Shown here one piece after another: positions 35,188-44,599 of a stretch of DNA of 64,000 bases (the first letter of the stretch is position 1; every line of letters begins with the position of its first letter). The notes beneath the pieces were generated by a model that saw only the letters and a program-made list of their open reading frames with translations, was not told the origin of the DNA and searched no databases. The stretch is taken from the NCBI RefSeq assembly GCF_017255015.1, contig NZ_JAFKCS010000007.1, forward strand, positions 62,292 to 126,291. The letters run 5' to 3'. Position numbers and translations under genes: made by a program. The DNA comes from Bowmanella yangjiangensis (GTDB lineage: Bacteria > Pseudomonadota > Gammaproteobacteria > Enterobacterales > Alteromonadaceae).

Positions 35188-37218
35188 TTATTTCACTTTC
35201 ATACCCGGCTGGGCACCTTCGTGCGGCTCTAAGATCCACAGGTCTTTGCCACCTGGGCCTGCTGCCAGCACCATGCCTTCAGATAAGCCAAAGCGCATCT
35301 TACGTGGGGCCAGGTTGGCTACCATCACCGTCAGCTTGCCTTCCAGATCTTCCGGCTGATAAGCCGACTTGATCCCGGCAAATACCTGACGGGTTTCGCC
35401 GCCCAGATCCAGCTGCAAACGCAATAACTTATCTGCGCCTTCTACATGCTCAGCCTTAGCAATTTTGGCGATACGCAGGTCAACCTTGGCGAAATCATCA
35501 AATTCGATAGTGGCAGCAATAGGGTCTTTTGCCAGCGGGCTGTCCGGCGCTGGGCCTGCTGCTTTAGCTTGCAGATTTTCTTTAGAGGCTTCGATCACGG
35601 CATTTACCTTGTCGGTTTCTACACGTTGCATCAGTGCTTTAAAGGCATTGATGTTGTGGTCAGTCAGAATACGCTGGGCAGAGGTCCAATCCAACTGGTC
35701 ATTTAAGAACAGCTCGGCCTGCTCGGCCAGTTTGGGTAGTACCGGCTTCAAGTACACCATCAGGATGCGGAATAAGTTGATCCCCAGTGAACAAATCTGC
35801 TGAGTCAGCAGTTGCTTGTCTTCATCCTTAATGGTCACCCAAGGTGCTTGCGCATCAATATATTGGTTGGCTTTATCGGCCAGGGCCATGATTTCGCGGA
35901 TAGCACGGTTGTACTGGCGCTTTTCATAGGCCTGGGCAATAGACTCACTGGCATTTTGGAACTCGGCAATCAGTGCCGGTTCCGGCAGTTCGGCAGCCAG
36001 CTTGCCGTCGAATTTTTTGCTGATAAAGCTGGCGCAGCGGCTGGCGATATTGACAACCTTACCGACCAGATCCGAGTTGACCTTAGTGACAAAGTCCTCG
36101 AAATTCAGGTCAATGTCCGTTACCCCTTCGTTCAGTTTGCTGGCGAAGTAGTAACGCAGATACTCAGGGTTTAAATGATCCAGGTAGGTGCGGCCTTTGA
36201 TAAAGGTGCCGCGGGACTTGGACATTTTGGCGCCGTTGACGGTCACAAAACCATGCACGTTAACACCGGTTGGCTTGCGGAAACCCGCACCTTCCAACAT
36301 GGCCGGCCAGAACAGGCAATGGAAGTAGGTGATATCCTTGCCGATAAAATGATACAGCTCAGTGTCAGTACCTTTGTTCCAGAAGCTGTCAAAGTCCACA
36401 CCATTGGCATTACAGTAGTTTTTAAAGCTGGCCATGTAGCCAACCGGCGCATCTACCCATACGTAGAAGTATTTGCCGGGTGCATCGGGAATTTCAAAAC
36501 CAAAGTAGGGCGCATCACGGCTGATATCCCACTGCTGCAGGCCGTCTTCAAACCACTCTTGCAGTTTGTTGGCCATTTCTTCCTGAATGGCACCGCTTTT
36601 CAGCCAGTCTTTGAGCATGCCTTCAAATTGCGGCAGGTCGAAGAAATAGTGCTCGGAGTCTTTCAGCACCGGTGTCGCACCCGAGACCACTGAACGGGGA
36701 TTCTTCACTTCAGTTGGGCTGTAAGTGGCGCTACAGACATCGCAGCTATCGCCGTTTTGATCTTCGGCGCCGCAGCTCGGGCAGGTGCCTTTGATAAAAC
36801 GATCCGGCAGGAACATCTGTTTTTCCGGGTCGTATAGCTGGCTGATGGTGCGTTTGCTAATATAGCCGGCATCGTTAAGGCGACGATAAATTAGCTCGGA
36901 CAGTTCACGGTTTTCCGGCGAGTGAGTGATATAGTAGTTGTCGTACTCCACGTGAAAATCCTGCAGATCCTGATGATGCTCTGCACGGGTTTGCTCCACC
37001 ATTTGCTCAGGGCTGATACCCAGTTCCTGGGCTTTGAGCATAACCGGGGTGCCGTGGGCATCGTCGGCGCACACGCTGTAGCACTGATGGCCGCGCATTC
37101 GCTGAAAACGGGTCCAGATATCCGTTTGAATATGTTCCAGCAGGTGGCCCAGGTGAATGGAGCCATTTGCATAGGGAAGGGCACTGGTAACCAGAATTTT
37201 ACGTTGCGAATCTGCCAT
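35188..37218 (-). CDS. metG: methionyl-tRNA synthetase
   Basis: The 676-residue synthetase has HLGH (in [11 protein letters not shown]) and KMSKSRG (the KMSKS loop), and the four-cysteine zinc knuckle [19 protein letters not shown]-terminal tRNA-binding (EMAP-like) domain follows from about residue 570 ([11 protein letters not shown]). It charges tRNA-Met. The ATG at 37218 ([19 protein letters not shown]) has AAGG five bases upstream; the 43-codon extension is unlike any MetG. Length is that of E. coli MetG. It is divergent from mrp. Confidence 0.98.
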   Translation of the reverse strand: MADSQRKILVTSALPYANGSIHLGHLLEHIQTDIWTRFQRMRGHQCYSVCADDAHGTPVMLKAQELGISPEQMVEQTRAEHHQDLQDFHVEYDNYYITHSPENRELSELIYRRLNDAGYISKRTISQLYDPEKQMFLPDRFIKGTCPSCGAEDQNGDSCDVCSATYSPTEVKNPRSVVSGATPVLKDSEHYFFDLPQFEGMLKDWLKSGAIQEEMANKLQEWFEDGLQQWDISRDAPYFGFEIPDAPGKYFYVWVDAPVGYMASFKNYCNANGVDFDSFWNKGTDTELYHFIGKDITYFHCLFWPAMLEGAGFRKPTGVNVHGFVTVNGAKMSKSRGTFIKGRTYLDHLNPEYLRYYFASKLNEGVTDIDLNFEDFVTKVNSDLVGKVVNIASRCASFISKKFDGKLAAELPEPALIAEFQNASESIAQAYEKRQYNRAIREIMALADKANQYIDAQAPWVTIKDEDKQLLTQQICSLGINLFRILMVYLKPVLPKLAEQAELFLNDQLDWTSAQRILTDHNINAFKALMQRVETDKVNAVIEASKENLQAKAAGPAPDSPLAKDPIAATIEFDDFAKVDLRIAKIAKAEHVEGADKLLRLQLDLGGETRQVFAGIKSAYQPEDLEGKLTVMVANLAPRKMRFGLSEGMVLAAGPGGKDLWILEPHEGAQPGMKVK

Positions 37219-37326
37219 AACCGCCTTAAGAATCGTAATAGAGGGTGGAGTTTGAAAAGAGGCAAATGTTACCCAAATCTGCGCCCTAATCATAGTTCTC
37301 TGTAAGTTGTAGCAAGGAGTTCGCCG

Positions 37327-38391
37327 TTGTTTTTTAAAAAACGCCATGCTGGCACTGATATTTCTTCCTTTGTTGCTTGCGTTGCAGGCTTTTTCTCATT
37401 GCCAGAGCAAAAGGTCAGTGGCTGGTTTACGTCTGAAGATGGCGGTTTGGTTCTAACCCTGCCGTTTGCCTGTCAGTCACAGCATCAAGGGCTGAGTCTG
37501 GCCCTGCAAAAGCTGGATGGGGGAGATAAAATCCAGATCCGTCAGAACATTGCCTTTGGTGGTGATGCCAAACGCGGTCACAGATCCATTCGAAACTTAC
37601 TGGCAGTGGCGTCGGGTAAAGGTGGGGTAGGTAAGTCCACCACTACCATTAACCTGGCGCTGGCACTTGCTAGCGAAGGTGCCAGGGTCGGTATTCTGGA
37701 TGCCGATATTTATGGCCCGTCTATTCCCATTATGCTGGGTAATGCCGGTGAGCATCCCAAGTCTATTGACAACCGCCATATGCAGCCGCTTCAGGCCCAT
37801 GGGCTGGTGGCTAACAGTATCGGCTATCTGGTGCCAGCCGACGATGCAGCCGTATGGCGCGGCCCCATGGCCAGTAAAGCCTTGCAGCAGTTATTAAATG
37901 AAACCTTATGGCCACAGCTTGATTATCTGTTGATTGATATGCCGCCCGGTACCGGTGATATTCAGCTAACCCTGGCGCAGCAGGTGCCGGTATCCGGTGC
38001 GCTGGTGGTGACCACCCCACAAAATATTGCCCTGGCCGATGCGCAAAAGGCCATTGCCATGTTTAACAAGGTCAAGGTGCCGGTTTTGGGAGTGCTGGAG
38101 AATATGAGCTACCACCAATGCGAGAACTGCGGGCATAAGGAATTTTTGTTTGCCCAGGGCGGTGGCGAGCGCATCAGTGGGCAGAACAAAGTGCCGCTAC
38201 TTGGGCATATTCCGCTGGATATCCATATTCGTGAATACACTGATGCTGGCAAAGCCCTGATTGTGGATAAGCCACAAAGTGTCATCAGCCAGGCTTATGG
38301 GGCGGCTGCCCGGCAACTGGCTAAACAGTTATATATTAGTGGCCAGGATCAGGCGCAGGCCATTGATATCAGCATAAAAGAAGCTGATTAA
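37327..38391 (+). CDS. mrp: iron-sulfur cluster carrier ATPase Mrp/ApbC
   Basis: The 354-residue protein has the deviant Walker [11 protein letters not shown] (about residues 96-105), a downstream DADIYGPS, the DMPPGTGD motif and the cluster-binding pair CENCG. It carries 4Fe-4S clusters to apoproteins in the cytoplasm. The start is a TTG with a near-perfect AAGGAG seven bases upstream, and no ATG or GTG fits better. The N-terminal 90 residues form the DUF59-like part, shortened. It is divergent from metG, as in many gammaproteobacteria. Confidence 0.95.
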   Translation: MFFKKRHAGTDISSFVACVAGFFSLPEQKVSGWFTSEDGGLVLTLPFACQSQHQGLSLALQKLDGGDKIQIRQNIAFGGDAKRGHRSIRNLLAVASGKGGVGKSTTTINLALALASEGARVGILDADIYGPSIPIMLGNAGEHPKSIDNRHMQPLQAHGLVANSIGYLVPADDAAVWRGPMASKALQQLLNETLWPQLDYLLIDMPPGTGDIQLTLAQQVPVSGALVVTTPQNIALADAQKAIAMFNKVKVPVLGVLENMSYHQCENCGHKEFLFAQGGGERISGQNKVPLLGHIPLDIHIREYTDAGKALIVDKPQSVISQAYGAAARQLAKQLYISGQDQAQAIDISIKEAD

Positions 38392-38476
38392 AAGCATTGA
38401 ATCTAAGCGGGGGCACAGGAATAATGACGGCCTCACATTTTTGTGCCCCGATTTCACCTGCCAACCGAGAATCACC

Positions 38477-39070
38477 ATGCGTTTATGCGATAAAGACATC
38501 AAAACCTGGCTTAATGAAGGCAAGATCCAGATTCAGCCTATGCCTGAGGACAATATGATCAGCGGGGTAACCGTGGATATTCGTCTGGGCAATAAGTTTC
38601 GGGTTTTTGAAGATCATGCTGCACCTTATATTGACCTAAGTGGCAAACGCGAAGAAATGGAAGCGGCATTGGAATCGGTGATGAGTGACGAGATTGAAAT
38701 CGCCGAAGGCAAAGCCTTCTTTTTACATCCGGGTGAACTGGCCCTGGCGGTCACCCTGGAATCGGTAACCTTACCAGCCAACGTGGTAGGCTGGCTGGAT
38801 GGTCGTTCGTCTTTGGCGCGTTTGGGCCTGATGGTGCATGTGACGGCGCACCGTATTGACCCTGGCTGGTCTGGTAATATCGTGCTGGAGTTTTTTAACA
38901 GCGGTAAGCTGCCACTGGCCTTGCGTCCTAATATGAAAATTGGGGCGCTGAGTTTTGAAGTGTTGTCTGATTTTGCGGAGAAACCCTACAACGCCCGTCA
39001 GGATGCCAAATACAAAGATCAAAAGGGTGCCACTGCCAGCCGTATCAGCTCCGACAGCAGTCGCAGTTGA
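38477..39070 (+). CDS. dcd: dCTP deaminase
   Basis: The 197-residue enzyme deaminates dCTP to dUTP, feeding thymidylate synthesis. It starts [17 protein letters not shown] and keeps the nucleotide-binding RSSLARLGL and the catalytic Glu in LEFFN. The ATG at 38477 gives the E. coli-like start (193 residues there); a 12-codon extension is rejected. It lies downstream of mrp in the same direction, with 85 bases between, so they may be co-transcribed. Confidence 0.97.
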   Translation: MRLCDKDIKTWLNEGKIQIQPMPEDNMISGVTVDIRLGNKFRVFEDHAAPYIDLSGKREEMEAALESVMSDEIEIAEGKAFFLHPGELALAVTLESVTLPANVVGWLDGRSSLARLGLMVHVTAHRIDPGWSGNIVLEFFNSGKLPLALRPNMKIGALSFEVLSDFAEKPYNARQDAKYKDQKGATASRISSDSSRS

Positions 39071-39197
39071 GCCAGGGCGCACCGAAAATTGCACAGAGCT
39101 TGCCCAAGCTGCACAGATAATCGGCAATCAAACTTTTTTCTGTCATCTGGGCATTGCAAAGCCAGGTAAAATAAGTAAACTTTGCAGCCTCTTCAGT

Positions 39198-39274
39198 CGG
39201 CGTGTAGCGCAGCTTGGTAGCGCACTGTCATGGGGTGTCAGGGGTCGGAGGTTCAAATCCTCTCACGCCGACCA
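39198..39274 (+). tRNA. proL: tRNA-Pro (anticodon GGG)
   Basis: A 77-base tRNA with a CGGCGTG/CACGCCG acceptor stem, D-loop AGCTTGGTA, anticodon loop ATGGGGT (GGG at 39232-39234), GGTTCAAATCC T-arm and encoded CCA. It differs from enterobacterial proL at few positions and keeps its odd T-T pair in the anticodon stem. It reads CCC/CCU codons. Confidence 0.97.
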
Positions 39275-39727
39275 TTTTCTCTCTTTCTGATACCCAATAA
39301 ATTCTTAAATCTTCCTCAGCTTTCAACGAACCTACGACATAAGCGCGCTAGCGATAACTTTTACCTGCGTGTTTACAAGGCATACCATCATTTGGTGAAC
39401 AGTGGTGGTACTCAAGCCTGAGTCTTTCTTCTTACTCAAGCATTTTCCACTCACTGCTACTCTTTAGTTTTCGAAATAGCCCTTTGGCATTCCCTTATAC
39501 CTACGAGAGCCGATTAGCCTCACACACTACATGCATTAAAAAAAGCGGCAGTATGTTGCCACCTCAGCGACGTAGGTTTTTGTACTGCGGCAACATTTTT
39601 CCACCTTTCTTTTTGATTTTTTTTCAATACGATATCAAGTGGTTATTAATTTGATGTTTATATTTATGGTATTTTAATTGTGGCATGCTTATTTCATATC
39701 AAGTGATAATTTAATGTGGAGTATTAT
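39275..39727. other. upstream region of the FlgH/FlgT-like operon
   Basis: About 450 bases with no gene. It contains the tRNA terminator candidate at 39553-39600 and a 10-bp direct repeat ATATCAAGTG (39632-39641 and 39696-39705). TGGCATGCTTATTTCAT at 39681-39697 looks like a sigma-54 -24/-12 element with one changed base at the -12 GC, and GATAAT (39705-39710) could be a sigma-70 -10 box. The AT content is clearly higher than in the dcd side. Confidence 0.5.
39553..39600 (+). terminator. possible terminator after tRNA-Pro
   Basis: Arms ATGTTGCC (39553-39560) and GGCAACAT (39589-39596) are perfectly complementary and a T-run follows, though the loop is long (28 bases) and it lies 280 bases past the tRNA. 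Confidence 0.45.
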
Positions 39728-40468
39728 ATGCCATCAATCAGCCAAGCCCAGTCCGCCATCGCTCAGTTTGCTAATACACAGACAGCTGAGAAACCGAGCG
39801 GTTTTGATCAGAACAAATTTTCCCAACTCGTAACGTTGTTGGGTGACCTCGCCCCTCCTCAGGCGACAGGGCACAGGGCCAACGGCACAGAATTGCAAGC
39901 GCCAGGGGCGTTTGCCACCGGTGATGATGTGGCAAGCATGCAAGCGTCGCTATTAAGTGCATTAAAACAGTCTGTATTTTCAGCCAACCACAGCGCACCT
40001 GAGGCCAGCATGCAAGCGACTGAGCAGGTGGCTAAGACTTATGCAAAGGAGACAGGTAAGCTTGCTGATGATATTAGAGATATTGTCGAAAGAGCCAAGA
40101 CTTACAGCTTCGGAGAAGACGGTTTTCAGGCGGATGATGTATTCGATACGCTGAACATGTTGCACCATATACCCCTGGTTTCAGACGTTTATCAGCAGGT
40201 TACCGAGGATAGCATCAGTGCTGCAGCGTCCGTGGTGGGAAGCTTTATTTTCGCAGGACCACTGGGGGTAGCCTACTCTGCTGCAGATTTAATCGCCAAG
40301 GAAGTCACCGGGGACTCGATGTTTAACAACATTGTTCAATTTACCCAAGATGTGTTTTCCGGTGATTCAGACATTGCACAGAAACTTCCAGAAAAATCAT
40401 CGCCACCGATCGCAAGCGATTTGATTCCATCGCAGCAAAACTTCACAACCAAGTTATCAACCCGATAG
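39728..40468 (+). CDS. unknown 246-residue protein, first gene of the FlgH/FlgT-like operon
   Basis: I do not recognise a family. The protein is polar and Ala/Ser/Gln-rich in its first 110 residues, with no signal peptide; a helical region follows (ATEQVAKTYAKETGKLADDI). One hydrophobic glycine-rich segment near residues 165-195 (SISAAASVVGSFIFAGPLGV, then AYSAADLIAKEVTGDS) could form a membrane hairpin, and the tail is Pro/Ser-rich. GGAG lies six bases before the ATG at 39728. It is 19 bases before the FlgH-like gene. The glycine-zipper-like segment and lack of a signal suggest export by a dedicated machine or peripheral membrane insertion; both are guesses. Confidence 0.75.
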   Translation: MPSISQAQSAIAQFANTQTAEKPSGFDQNKFSQLVTLLGDLAPPQATGHRANGTELQAPGAFATGDDVASMQASLLSALKQSVFSANHSAPEASMQATEQVAKTYAKETGKLADDIRDIVERAKTYSFGEDGFQADDVFDTLNMLHHIPLVSDVYQQVTEDSISAAASVVGSFIFAGPLGVAYSAADLIAKEVTGDSMFNNIVQFTQDVFSGDSDIAQKLPEKSSPPIASDLIPSQQNFTTKLSTR

Positions 40469-40487
40469 GTAGTTAAAGGGGACTGAC

Positions 40488-41261
40488 ATGTTCAATTGGC
40501 GACCTTTGCCTAAGCGAAACCTATGGGTACTGATTACCTTTGTGCTTCTGAGTGTTGGATGTAAAAACATGCCATCTCCGGAAGAAAAACTTGTTGAACA
40601 GTTGCCTACGAATCCGCAGGTACAAGTCGAGGAATTAATATTGGCCGATGACAGACAAACTGCATTGCAAGGAGACCCAAGGTATGTCCCCGTGCGCGAC
40701 ACTGCCGTTGAATCATTTGTGCTTCCCACTGGTTCTTTGTTTAGGGAGGACAGGTATGTTGGGTTGTTTGTGCAAAAAAGACATTATGTTATTGGCGACA
40801 TGATTCAAGTGTTTCTTGAAGAAGAAACCAGTGCATCCAAGTCACTTGAAATGAAGAAAGACAAGAGCAGCGAAATGTCTGTATTGCCACTCGAAGTTAA
40901 TGTCGGACCAATCCGGGTGAGTAAAGGGCAACTTAATGTCGAACATGATCAGAGTAGTGCATTTTCCAGTGCATCCCGGGCAAAACAATCCAATTCATTA
41001 GACGGAATTGTCAACGTTTTCGTCAGAAAGATTCTGAACAATGGAAATTTGGTGGTCTCCGGTGAAAAGTGGATAAAACTAAACGAGGGGGAAGAGTATG
41101 TGCGTATTGCCGGTGAGGTAAGACGCAGTGATATTGATGCAAGCAACCGCGTAAGCTCGCAAAAAATTGGTAATGCGAGGATTGAATACAGTGGTGAAGG
41201 CTCCCTGGCGGATAACCAGGCGGAGTCGGTGATCGACCGTATTTTGTCTGTGTTCAACTGA
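40488..41261 (+). CDS. FlgH-like L-ring outer-membrane lipoprotein
   Basis: The 257-residue precursor has a lipoprotein signal (LLSVGC, Cys25). From residue 80 it follows FlgH: GSLFREDRYVGLF, then IGDMIQVFLEEETSASKS, NGNLVVSGEKWIKLNEGEEYVRIAGEVRRSDI and the end KIGNARIEYSGEGSLADNQ. FlgH forms the outer-membrane L-ring of the flagellar motor. Residues 26-78 are an extra spacer compared with E. coli FlgH, and the middle segment is shorter. It is 10 bases before the FlgT-like gene, with no FlgI, FlgG or other flagellar gene near. It may be a second L-ring or a part of a non-flagellar pore. Confidence 0.85.
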   Translation: MFNWRPLPKRNLWVLITFVLLSVGCKNMPSPEEKLVEQLPTNPQVQVEELILADDRQTALQGDPRYVPVRDTAVESFVLPTGSLFREDRYVGLFVQKRHYVIGDMIQVFLEEETSASKSLEMKKDKSSEMSVLPLEVNVGPIRVSKGQLNVEHDQSSAFSSASRAKQSNSLDGIVNVFVRKILNNGNLVVSGEKWIKLNEGEEYVRIAGEVRRSDIDASNRVSSQKIGNARIEYSGEGSLADNQAESVIDRILSVFN

Positions 41262-41271
41262 GTGGTTATTC

Positions 41272-42507
41272 ATGACTAAGTTTCGCTTGCTTATAGGCTG
41301 CATGGCCTGCCAGTTTTTCACCTTTGCTCAGGCAGAGACACAATGGATTTACGGTGATGCGGCGATTGCTGTGCAAGATGCGCCTTTGGACACAGTGAGG
41401 GTTCAAGCAATCAAAAATGCTGTTGCAAATGCAGCTTATCAGGCTGGATCTATAGTGTCGGCTGAAGATGTCACACTTAATGGTGTTTTGGTGGGAAGTT
41501 CGGTTTCACTTAGATCCAACAGTGATATTAATCGTATCGAGGTGATTGATGAAGTCTTGAACAACGGGATACTGACGGTTTGGGTGAGGGTGGATATTCA
41601 GTCACATAATACCTGCGAAGTGAATACGCTTGGCCCATCAGTGGTTGTTTCTCAATTTAGTGTGGATGATATAACGCAAACGGTTGTCGGTGGTTTACAG
41701 GATCTGGGCGCACATCTGAGTAAGCGCTTTGAGCAACAGTTGCAACGCGAAATTCCGCTGACTAAAACGCGTATTTTACCTCAGGCATTTTCGCATTTAC
41801 CTGAAGTGGCCTGGAGTTTTACCGAGAATGAGCAAGAAAAAACCACACTGCTAAGTAAAACCTTAGGCTATCAATATGTGGTTTTTGCTGCGATTAGGGA
41901 TATCAGTTTATTTACGCGCAGAACTGAATCTTGGTTCTCCAGCGCTACCCAAACACAAAGAAACTTTACCTTAAGGCTTTACGTACTGGATGTATTCAAT
42001 CAAACCGTCGTACTGGATGAAAGTTATCATGCTGAGGCGGAGTGGGAGTTCGGACTTTACGCTAATATTGATTTAAATAGCAGCATCTTTTGGAAATCAG
42101 CTTTTGGCCGCTCTGTCTTAAATACCATTAGCAATGCGATTGAAGACACCAAGCATGCCTTGAAATGTCGCCATACGCTAGGGCAAGTCGTGAATGTCAC
42201 CCCCGACGGGGTAGTGATAAATATCGGTGCCAGGCAGGGGGTTAAAGCGAGTGAGCGATTCACGTTACTTCGACCAAGTGCGGCATCATTGACCAACAGT
42301 CAGGCACCTGTATATCTAATATCCACCCAAAGTGTATTCGATGTAATACAAGTAAATCCAGAGTCGGCGATATTGCGGGGAAATCATATTGGCTCGCAGA
42401 ATCTCGCCAGACTGTTTGATCTTGTTAGAAAAGAAGAAACGCCTGATAACAGGTTAAAGGGCAAAATATTCTCAGCGCATGAAGCTATGTTAGACAAGCC
42501 CAGGTAG
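41272..42507 (+). CDS. FlgT-like H-ring protein, periplasmic
   Basis: The 411-residue precursor has a signal peptide (cleavage near AQA-ET). The N-terminal domain (residues 24-110; TVRVQAIKNAVANAAYQAGS) is the LPP20/FlgT_N type, the middle resembles the TolB-N-like FlgT_M domain and the C-terminal part (VVNVTPDGVVINIGARQGVKASERF) is the SH3-like FlgT_C. In Vibrio FlgT builds the H-ring around the L and P rings of sodium-driven flagella. Here it is only slightly longer than in Vibrio (about 377). It is the last gene of the operon. Its pairing with a FlgH homologue outside a flagellar cluster is unusual. Confidence 0.83.
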   Translation: MTKFRLLIGCMACQFFTFAQAETQWIYGDAAIAVQDAPLDTVRVQAIKNAVANAAYQAGSIVSAEDVTLNGVLVGSSVSLRSNSDINRIEVIDEVLNNGILTVWVRVDIQSHNTCEVNTLGPSVVVSQFSVDDITQTVVGGLQDLGAHLSKRFEQQLQREIPLTKTRILPQAFSHLPEVAWSFTENEQEKTTLLSKTLGYQYVVFAAIRDISLFTRRTESWFSSATQTQRNFTLRLYVLDVFNQTVVLDESYHAEAEWEFGLYANIDLNSSIFWKSAFGRSVLNTISNAIEDTKHALKCRHTLGQVVNVTPDGVVINIGARQGVKASERFTLLRPSAASLTNSQAPVYLISTQSVFDVIQVNPESAILRGNHIGSQNLARLFDLVRKEETPDNRLKGKIFSAHEAMLDKPR

Positions 42508-42732
42508 CCCGGGTTTATATATTTGATCATGGGTGAAACTACGTTTTTGTAATGCGATATTTAAGGCGTTGGCGCAGCATATTTTATAGCCAAGTAAGGC
42601 TAAGACCCTTTTCAGCCACTACTGTGGTTGAGCTACTTATATAGATTTTTTAAAAACCATTCAGCTGTTAGACTGCAACCGAGAGGTTAATGAGGTTGAG
42701 AGGCGCTGCGATAGCAGCGAAAGCTGAATAGT

Positions 42733-43329
42733 ATGGCACGAAAGAAAGAGTTTGATCCGGACGTCGCTTTGACAAAAGCAATGCAATTTTTTTGGCAAAA
42801 CGGCTTTGAAAACACGTCGGTACGAGACTTAATTTCTAACACCGGCGTTAATTTTTACGGTTTGTATAGCTCATTGGGAGACAAACGAGAGATTTTCCTC
42901 AAGAGCTTGGATGAATATATCAAGATGTATATGTCAGCACTGAATGCCCAGAAAGTAGACTATCAGGATGTTGATTCTGCTGTAGTTTCGGCATTTGACA
43001 ATATCTTCGCGTTTCTCAATGGTCATGGTCATATAGGTTGCATGGTATGTAATGCTGCCATTGAGGTAGCGCCTACCGATGCGGAAGTCGCCCTGAAAAT
43101 GCAGGCGCACAGAGAGCAAGTTGAAGCATACTGGCGAAGCCTGCTGGTTAAAGTGCTTGAAAAAGAGGAGTTGGTTAAGCCTGAAAACATAGTTCACTGT
43201 GCGGAATTTTTGTGCACGCAGGTCTATGGTCTGTCGATGCTGCTGCGCGCACAAAGCAGTCAGGCATTGATTAGTCGGCATATCAACATGTCAGCCAAGC
43301 TGGCGGACAGATTATTGAAGGGGATTTAA
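42733..43329 (+). CDS. TetR-family transcriptional regulator
   Basis: The 198-residue regulator starts MARKKEFDPDVALTKAMQFFW and has the TetR HTH at about residues 20-50 (ENTSVRDLISNTGVNFYGLYSSLGDK), with a C-terminal ligand domain holding GHIGCMVCNAA, a TetR_C subfamily motif seen in regulators of reductase/detoxification genes. The gene preceding it in the same direction is flgT-like, but the 225-bp gap makes co-transcription unlikely. Its target is not clear; a second, broken tetR lies next to it. Confidence 0.9.
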   Translation: MARKKEFDPDVALTKAMQFFWQNGFENTSVRDLISNTGVNFYGLYSSLGDKREIFLKSLDEYIKMYMSALNAQKVDYQDVDSAVVSAFDNIFAFLNGHGHIGCMVCNAAIEVAPTDAEVALKMQAHREQVEAYWRSLLVKVLEKEELVKPENIVHCAEFLCTQVYGLSMLLRAQSSQALISRHINMSAKLADRLLKGI

Positions 43330-43378
43330 CCTCAGGGAATACTATCAAGTCGTTACTAATCAGCGTTGCTCGACGGCT

Positions 43379-43533
43379 TCAGGTCGAAGTTGTTAACAGT
43401 CCATCCGCCAATACCCGAAACGCCTCAATGGCCTTAGGCAAAACTTCCATAGGTTCCGGACTGGCCGCGACCCAAAGGGCGGCGTTTAGTGCAGCACCAT
43501 TTAGCAGTCGGCGGCAGCTTCGGCATCGACTTG
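43379..43533 (-). pseudogene. 3' fragment of a TetR-family regulator gene
   Basis: In one frame the minus strand reads LLNGAALNAALWVAASPEP and then VLPKAIEAFRVLADGLL before a TGA; the preceding codons (QVDAEAAAD) lie in another frame. This is a TetR C-terminal end with a one-base frameshift at about 43505 and no upstream half. It sits between the intact TetR and LysR genes. No product is expected. Confidence 0.6.
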
Positions 43534-43587
43534 TTACATGGTGTCACATGCCCTTGCTGCTTAACAACACTCTGCATTAGCGTTTCC

Positions 43588-44493
43588 CTACAAGGCACTA
43601 ATACGCTGACGCAGCCGCGGCGCGGCAAAATCTAAAAAGCTGCGCATTTTCAGCGGCATCATACCGCGGGAGGTATGCAACAGATGTATTGGCTGCGGTG
43701 GCGGCTCATATTCCGGCAGAATAATCTGCAATTTGCCCTGGGTAATAGCATCGGCGGCCTGGTAATGCAGTAGCCGGGTTACCCCCACCTGACGTATTGC
43801 GGCGCAAAGGGCGGTATCACTATTAGTGACAGAAAGTCTGGATTGAATAGCTAATTCCAGCGAATTCGGTGTGCTGGGCTGGTTAAAGCGCCAGGTTGCT
43901 GGAGTGCGGTTGGAATCCTGGGTGATGCAAGGCAGTTTCAACAGATCCTCGGGGTGAGTGGGTGGCTCAATAGCTAACATTAGCAGCGGACTTACGCAGG
44001 TGATGACTCTTACGGTACCAACCTGAGTGGCCACCATAGTGCTGTCGGGCAACCGGCCAATTCTGACTGCCATATCCACATCTTCTTCGATTAAATCCAG
44101 GTTATGGTCGGCCAGTAGCAGACGAACTTTGATCTCCGGATAGATGGCCAGAAATTCACTGATAACCGGTAGTACATGCAAGCGGCCAAACATCTGGGGG
44201 GCGGTGATCACCAACTCCCCTTTAGGTTGGGTATATTCGCCACTGGCCTGGCGCTCGGCTTCTTCAACCTGTTCAAGAATCCGCTTAGACGCCGCGACAT
44301 AGTGAATGCCAGCTTCGGTCAGACTGAGTTTGCGGGTTGTACGGATAATCAGGCGTGCGCCTAGTTGCTTTTCCAAGTCTGATACTTTGCGGCTTAAGGT
44401 GGCAAGCGGCACCCCTAGGGCTTTGCTGGCGGCAGAAAAACTGCCGGTCTCTGTGACTTTAACCAGCATGGCCATAGCATTAAGACGGTCCAT
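43588..44493 (-). CDS. LysR-family transcriptional regulator
   Basis: The 301-residue regulator starts MDRLNAMAMLVKVTETGSFSAASKALGVPLATLSRKVSDLE, with a PKGELVITAPQMFGRLHVLPVISEF linker-effector junction typical of the DmlR/AaeR-like group. The ATG at 44493 has GGAA upstream; an 11-codon extension is not supported. It is divergent from a VOC-GST gene pair, with a GGAAA-TATAT-TTTCC inverted repeat between them that may be its operator. Confidence 0.92.
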   Translation of the reverse strand: MDRLNAMAMLVKVTETGSFSAASKALGVPLATLSRKVSDLEKQLGARLIIRTTRKLSLTEAGIHYVAASKRILEQVEEAERQASGEYTQPKGELVITAPQMFGRLHVLPVISEFLAIYPEIKVRLLLADHNLDLIEEDVDMAVRIGRLPDSTMVATQVGTVRVITCVSPLLMLAIEPPTHPEDLLKLPCITQDSNRTPATWRFNQPSTPNSLELAIQSRLSVTNSDTALCAAIRQVGVTRLLHYQAADAITQGKLQIILPEYEPPPQPIHLLHTSRGMMPLKMRSFLDFAAPRLRQRISAL

Positions 44494-44509
44494 TTTTATT
44501 CCATAATTC

Positions 44510-44524
44510 GGAAATATATTTTCC
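44510..44524. promoter_or_regulatory. candidate operator between lysR and the VOC-gst genes
   Basis: GGAAA and TTTCC arms around TATAT in the 106-bp divergent gap. Position and symmetry fit a LysR site, but the sequence lacks a clear T-N11-A box and could be chance AT-rich symmetry. Confidence 0.35.
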
Positions 44525-44599
44525 AAAATTACCGTATTATCTTGATATTTGAAAGCTGGCAGACTGCATCCCGTACAACCAAACGGGAGATTTCATTCC

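Noticed and set aside
37219-37347. 43-codon N-terminal extension of MetG
   Set aside because: It covers the divergent promoter and mrp start; [19 protein letters not shown] is the normal start.
39198-39727. Island integration into tRNA-Pro
   Set aside because: No integrase and no repeat of the tRNA 3' end downstream was seen, so only proximity remains.
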